The notes beneath the pieces were generated by a model. It was not told the DNA's origin. It worked only from the letters and a program-made list of their open reading frames with translations, and did not search any database. Made by a program: the position numbers and the translations under genes. From contig NZ_FREV01000002.1 of assembly GCF_900143545.1 (NCBI RefSeq), positions 619,715 to 683,714 of the forward strand: DNA of 64,000 nucleotides. Direction: 5' to 3'. Below are positions 62,743 through 64,000 of the stretch, in pieces. This DNA comes from Loktanella sp. Alg231-35 (GTDB lineage Bacteria > Pseudomonadota > Alphaproteobacteria > Rhodobacterales > Rhodobacteraceae). The stretch's first letter is position 1; each line of letters starts with the position of its first letter.

Positions 62743-64000
62743 TGTGCGGCCAGAATACTGCGTGCCTTGATGATTTCTGGGGGTTTCGCCAGCGGGTCGA
62801 ACTGATCAGTTGCGGCCTTCAGGGCTGCATGATCAGCCAATCCTTTGTCAATCTGGTCCAGCCGGGTCCGTAGCAACCAGAGCCTTGCATTTTGCCGCGT
62901 TGCAACGTCAGCCGCTTGGTCCAGATAGCTAGCACAGTCTTTTGCGCGCCCCACCAGACGGCAGATGTTGGCATGAATGCGCAGCACTTCGGCGTACCAA
63001 CACAGCAGACCATTTTCTTCATTCTCGCGGGTGGCCTGAAGCGAGGTTTGATAGGCTTCGTCCAGTTTGTCGTGCTTTGCCAGAGCCAGCGCATAGTGGG
63101 CGCGGAAGTATGGTAGGCCAATATTGGCGCCGATCATTTCATGCGTGCCAATGACTTGTGCAAACCCGGCTAAACCTTCGGCGCTGTCGGTTTGGCTGGG
63201 GTCCATGACGTTCAACCATGCAGCCCCCGTCACCTGCCAGAATGCAGCGGCTTGACTTGTCGCTGTTTCCAGACCGGTCAGGACGCGTGCAATCGCGGTT
63301 TCGACTTCGCCGGCATAGTATAGCGGAACCGCCCCCCAGATTTGCGCCCAAGGCTGCATCACGGGGATATTCAGTAGGTTCTGATGGGCGTCCGTCTCGG
63401 CAATCAGATCAGGGATCAGGTGGGTGTCGCCTGCAATGGACCGTCCAGCGGTTTCGAACATCTGTGCCGCTGCAAACGTGTCTGCCCCGTAAGTGGCGAT
63501 CATTGCCCCATGTTGGGCCACGTCGTAAATCTCGCGTAGGGCTGCGAATTCACCGAATTGCTTGTCAAAATCGCCGGCATAGAAATGCAAAGATGCATCG
63601 ACGTTAAACGCAGCAAGACGCAATTCATTGTTGGTTTCGGCGGCGGGAACTTCCTTGGCGGCATCGCGCAGTAGGGCGCTGAACTCATCCGCGCCTGCCT
63701 TGTCGCCGGACACGATTGCGTGGGTAAAGCTGCCATAAAATGCCGGGCCGTTGGCAACGGAATAGTCGTTTTGCCGTGCGGCCAGTTTGCGCACCTCATC
63801 AAAGGCATCCCGCACGGGTTGGGCTGTAAAGCCAAGCGTTTGCATGCGGATCGACCCAAGCGCGGTATGGCAAGCGATTTCAAGCGCGCGCACATCGACG
63901 TCTTTAGGGGCTTCCGCGCAGAGAGTGATCGCTGCAAGGATGTGCGCCTCGGCGTCTTCCATGGCACCCTGGAACAGGGCCCATTGACTGACGGCAAGAT
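62739..64000 (-). CDS. TPR-rich protein, C-terminal part (predicted ATPase/adenylate-cyclase-type)
   Basis: The frame stays open to the window edge, so the gene begins beyond 64000 and only its C-terminal 419 residues are seen. They are helical and repetitive: ALDQ..., then YGADTFAAAQMFETAGRS, FQAHYALALAKHDKLDEAY-type and HANICRLVGRAKDCASYLDQAADVATRQNARLWLLR repeats, as in the tetratricopeptide tail of AfsR/adenylate-cyclase-like ATPases. No catalytic domain is visible in this part. The stop overlaps the Crp-type regulator, which has a possible cyclic-nucleotide pocket, so the two may act together. That link is inference. Confidence 0.6.
   Translation of the reverse strand, partial: LAVSQWALFQGAMEDAEAHILAAITLCAEAPKDVDVRALEIACHTALGSIRMQTLGFTAQPVRDAFDEVRKLAARQNDYSVANGPAFYGSFTHAIVSGDKAGADEFSALLRDAAKEVPAAETNNELRLAAFNVDASLHFYAGDFDKQFGEFAALREIYDVAQHGAMIATYGADTFAAAQMFETAGRSIAGDTHLIPDLIAETDAHQNLLNIPVMQPWAQIWGAVPLYYAGEVETAIARVLTGLETATSQAAAFWQVTGAAWLNVMDPSQTDSAEGLAGFAQVIGTHEMIGANIGLPYFRAHYALALAKHDKLDEAYQTSLQATRENEENGLLCWYAEVLRIHANICRLVGRAKDCASYLDQAADVATRQNARLWLLRTRLDQIDKGLADHAALKAATDQFDPLAKPPEIIKARSILAAQ

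Overview
The window looks like a chromosomal segment of a marine alphaproteobacterium of the Rhodobacterales (Roseobacter group; a Loktanella/Yoonia/Octadecabacter-like genus is my guess and cannot be proved here). The grounds are the gene orders truB-rpsO-pnp, lspA-purH-heparinase-rsmB, atpHAGDC without atpB/E/F, an RpoE-ChrR pair divergent from a five-gene operon, many 4-base start/stop overlaps, GTG and TTG starts, and a moderately high GC content. I see no tRNA, rRNA, CRISPR array, transposase or clear prophage.

Layout. 1-7 kb: an outer-membrane protein, pnp, a reversed outer-membrane protein gene, rpsO, a membrane-anchored RTX protein, a DUF1643 protein and truB. The usual truB-rpsO-pnp string is therefore split by accessory genes. 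7-16 kb: a universal stress protein with a sodium:alanine-type symporter, recQ, two nearly identical tandem genes for small secreted proteins, and a tight operon of histidine phosphatase, GST, saccharopine dehydrogenase-like protein and glutathionyl-hydroquinone reductase. 16-24 kb: small proteins, a lipoprotein, and the singlet-oxygen type RpoE/ChrR locus. Its two divergent promoters can be read directly (TGATCC-N18-TAAGAA and TGATCC-N18-TAGTAA). 24-36 kb: SDR, rmuC, mutL, an M16 peptidase pair, a short DUF3035-like lipoprotein, lspA, purH, heparinase-like protein, rsmB and a succinate dehydrogenase assembly factor. 36-45 kb: a surface-polysaccharide region with Wza-like export lipoprotein, large RTX protein, phosphohexomutase, galE, fcl and gmd, then a DUF2793 protein. 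45-50 kb: the F1 ATP synthase operon. 50-64 kb: a polyproline lipoprotein, an H-type lectin, prs, a run of mainly housekeeping enzymes, and a regulator of the Crp family next to a TPR protein cut by the window edge.

The least explained parts are short. At 59.1-59.5 kb a promoter-like site precedes two tandem five-codon reading frames with the same ribosome-binding and start context, then two hairpins and a 60-residue Pro/Arg-rich frame. At 61.6-61.75 kb an 11-codon frame with a strong ribosome-binding site is followed by competing RNA stems. Both look like leader-peptide or translation-coupled control elements. The 11.5-12.3 kb duplication and the divergent RpoE promoters are the next most interesting signals.
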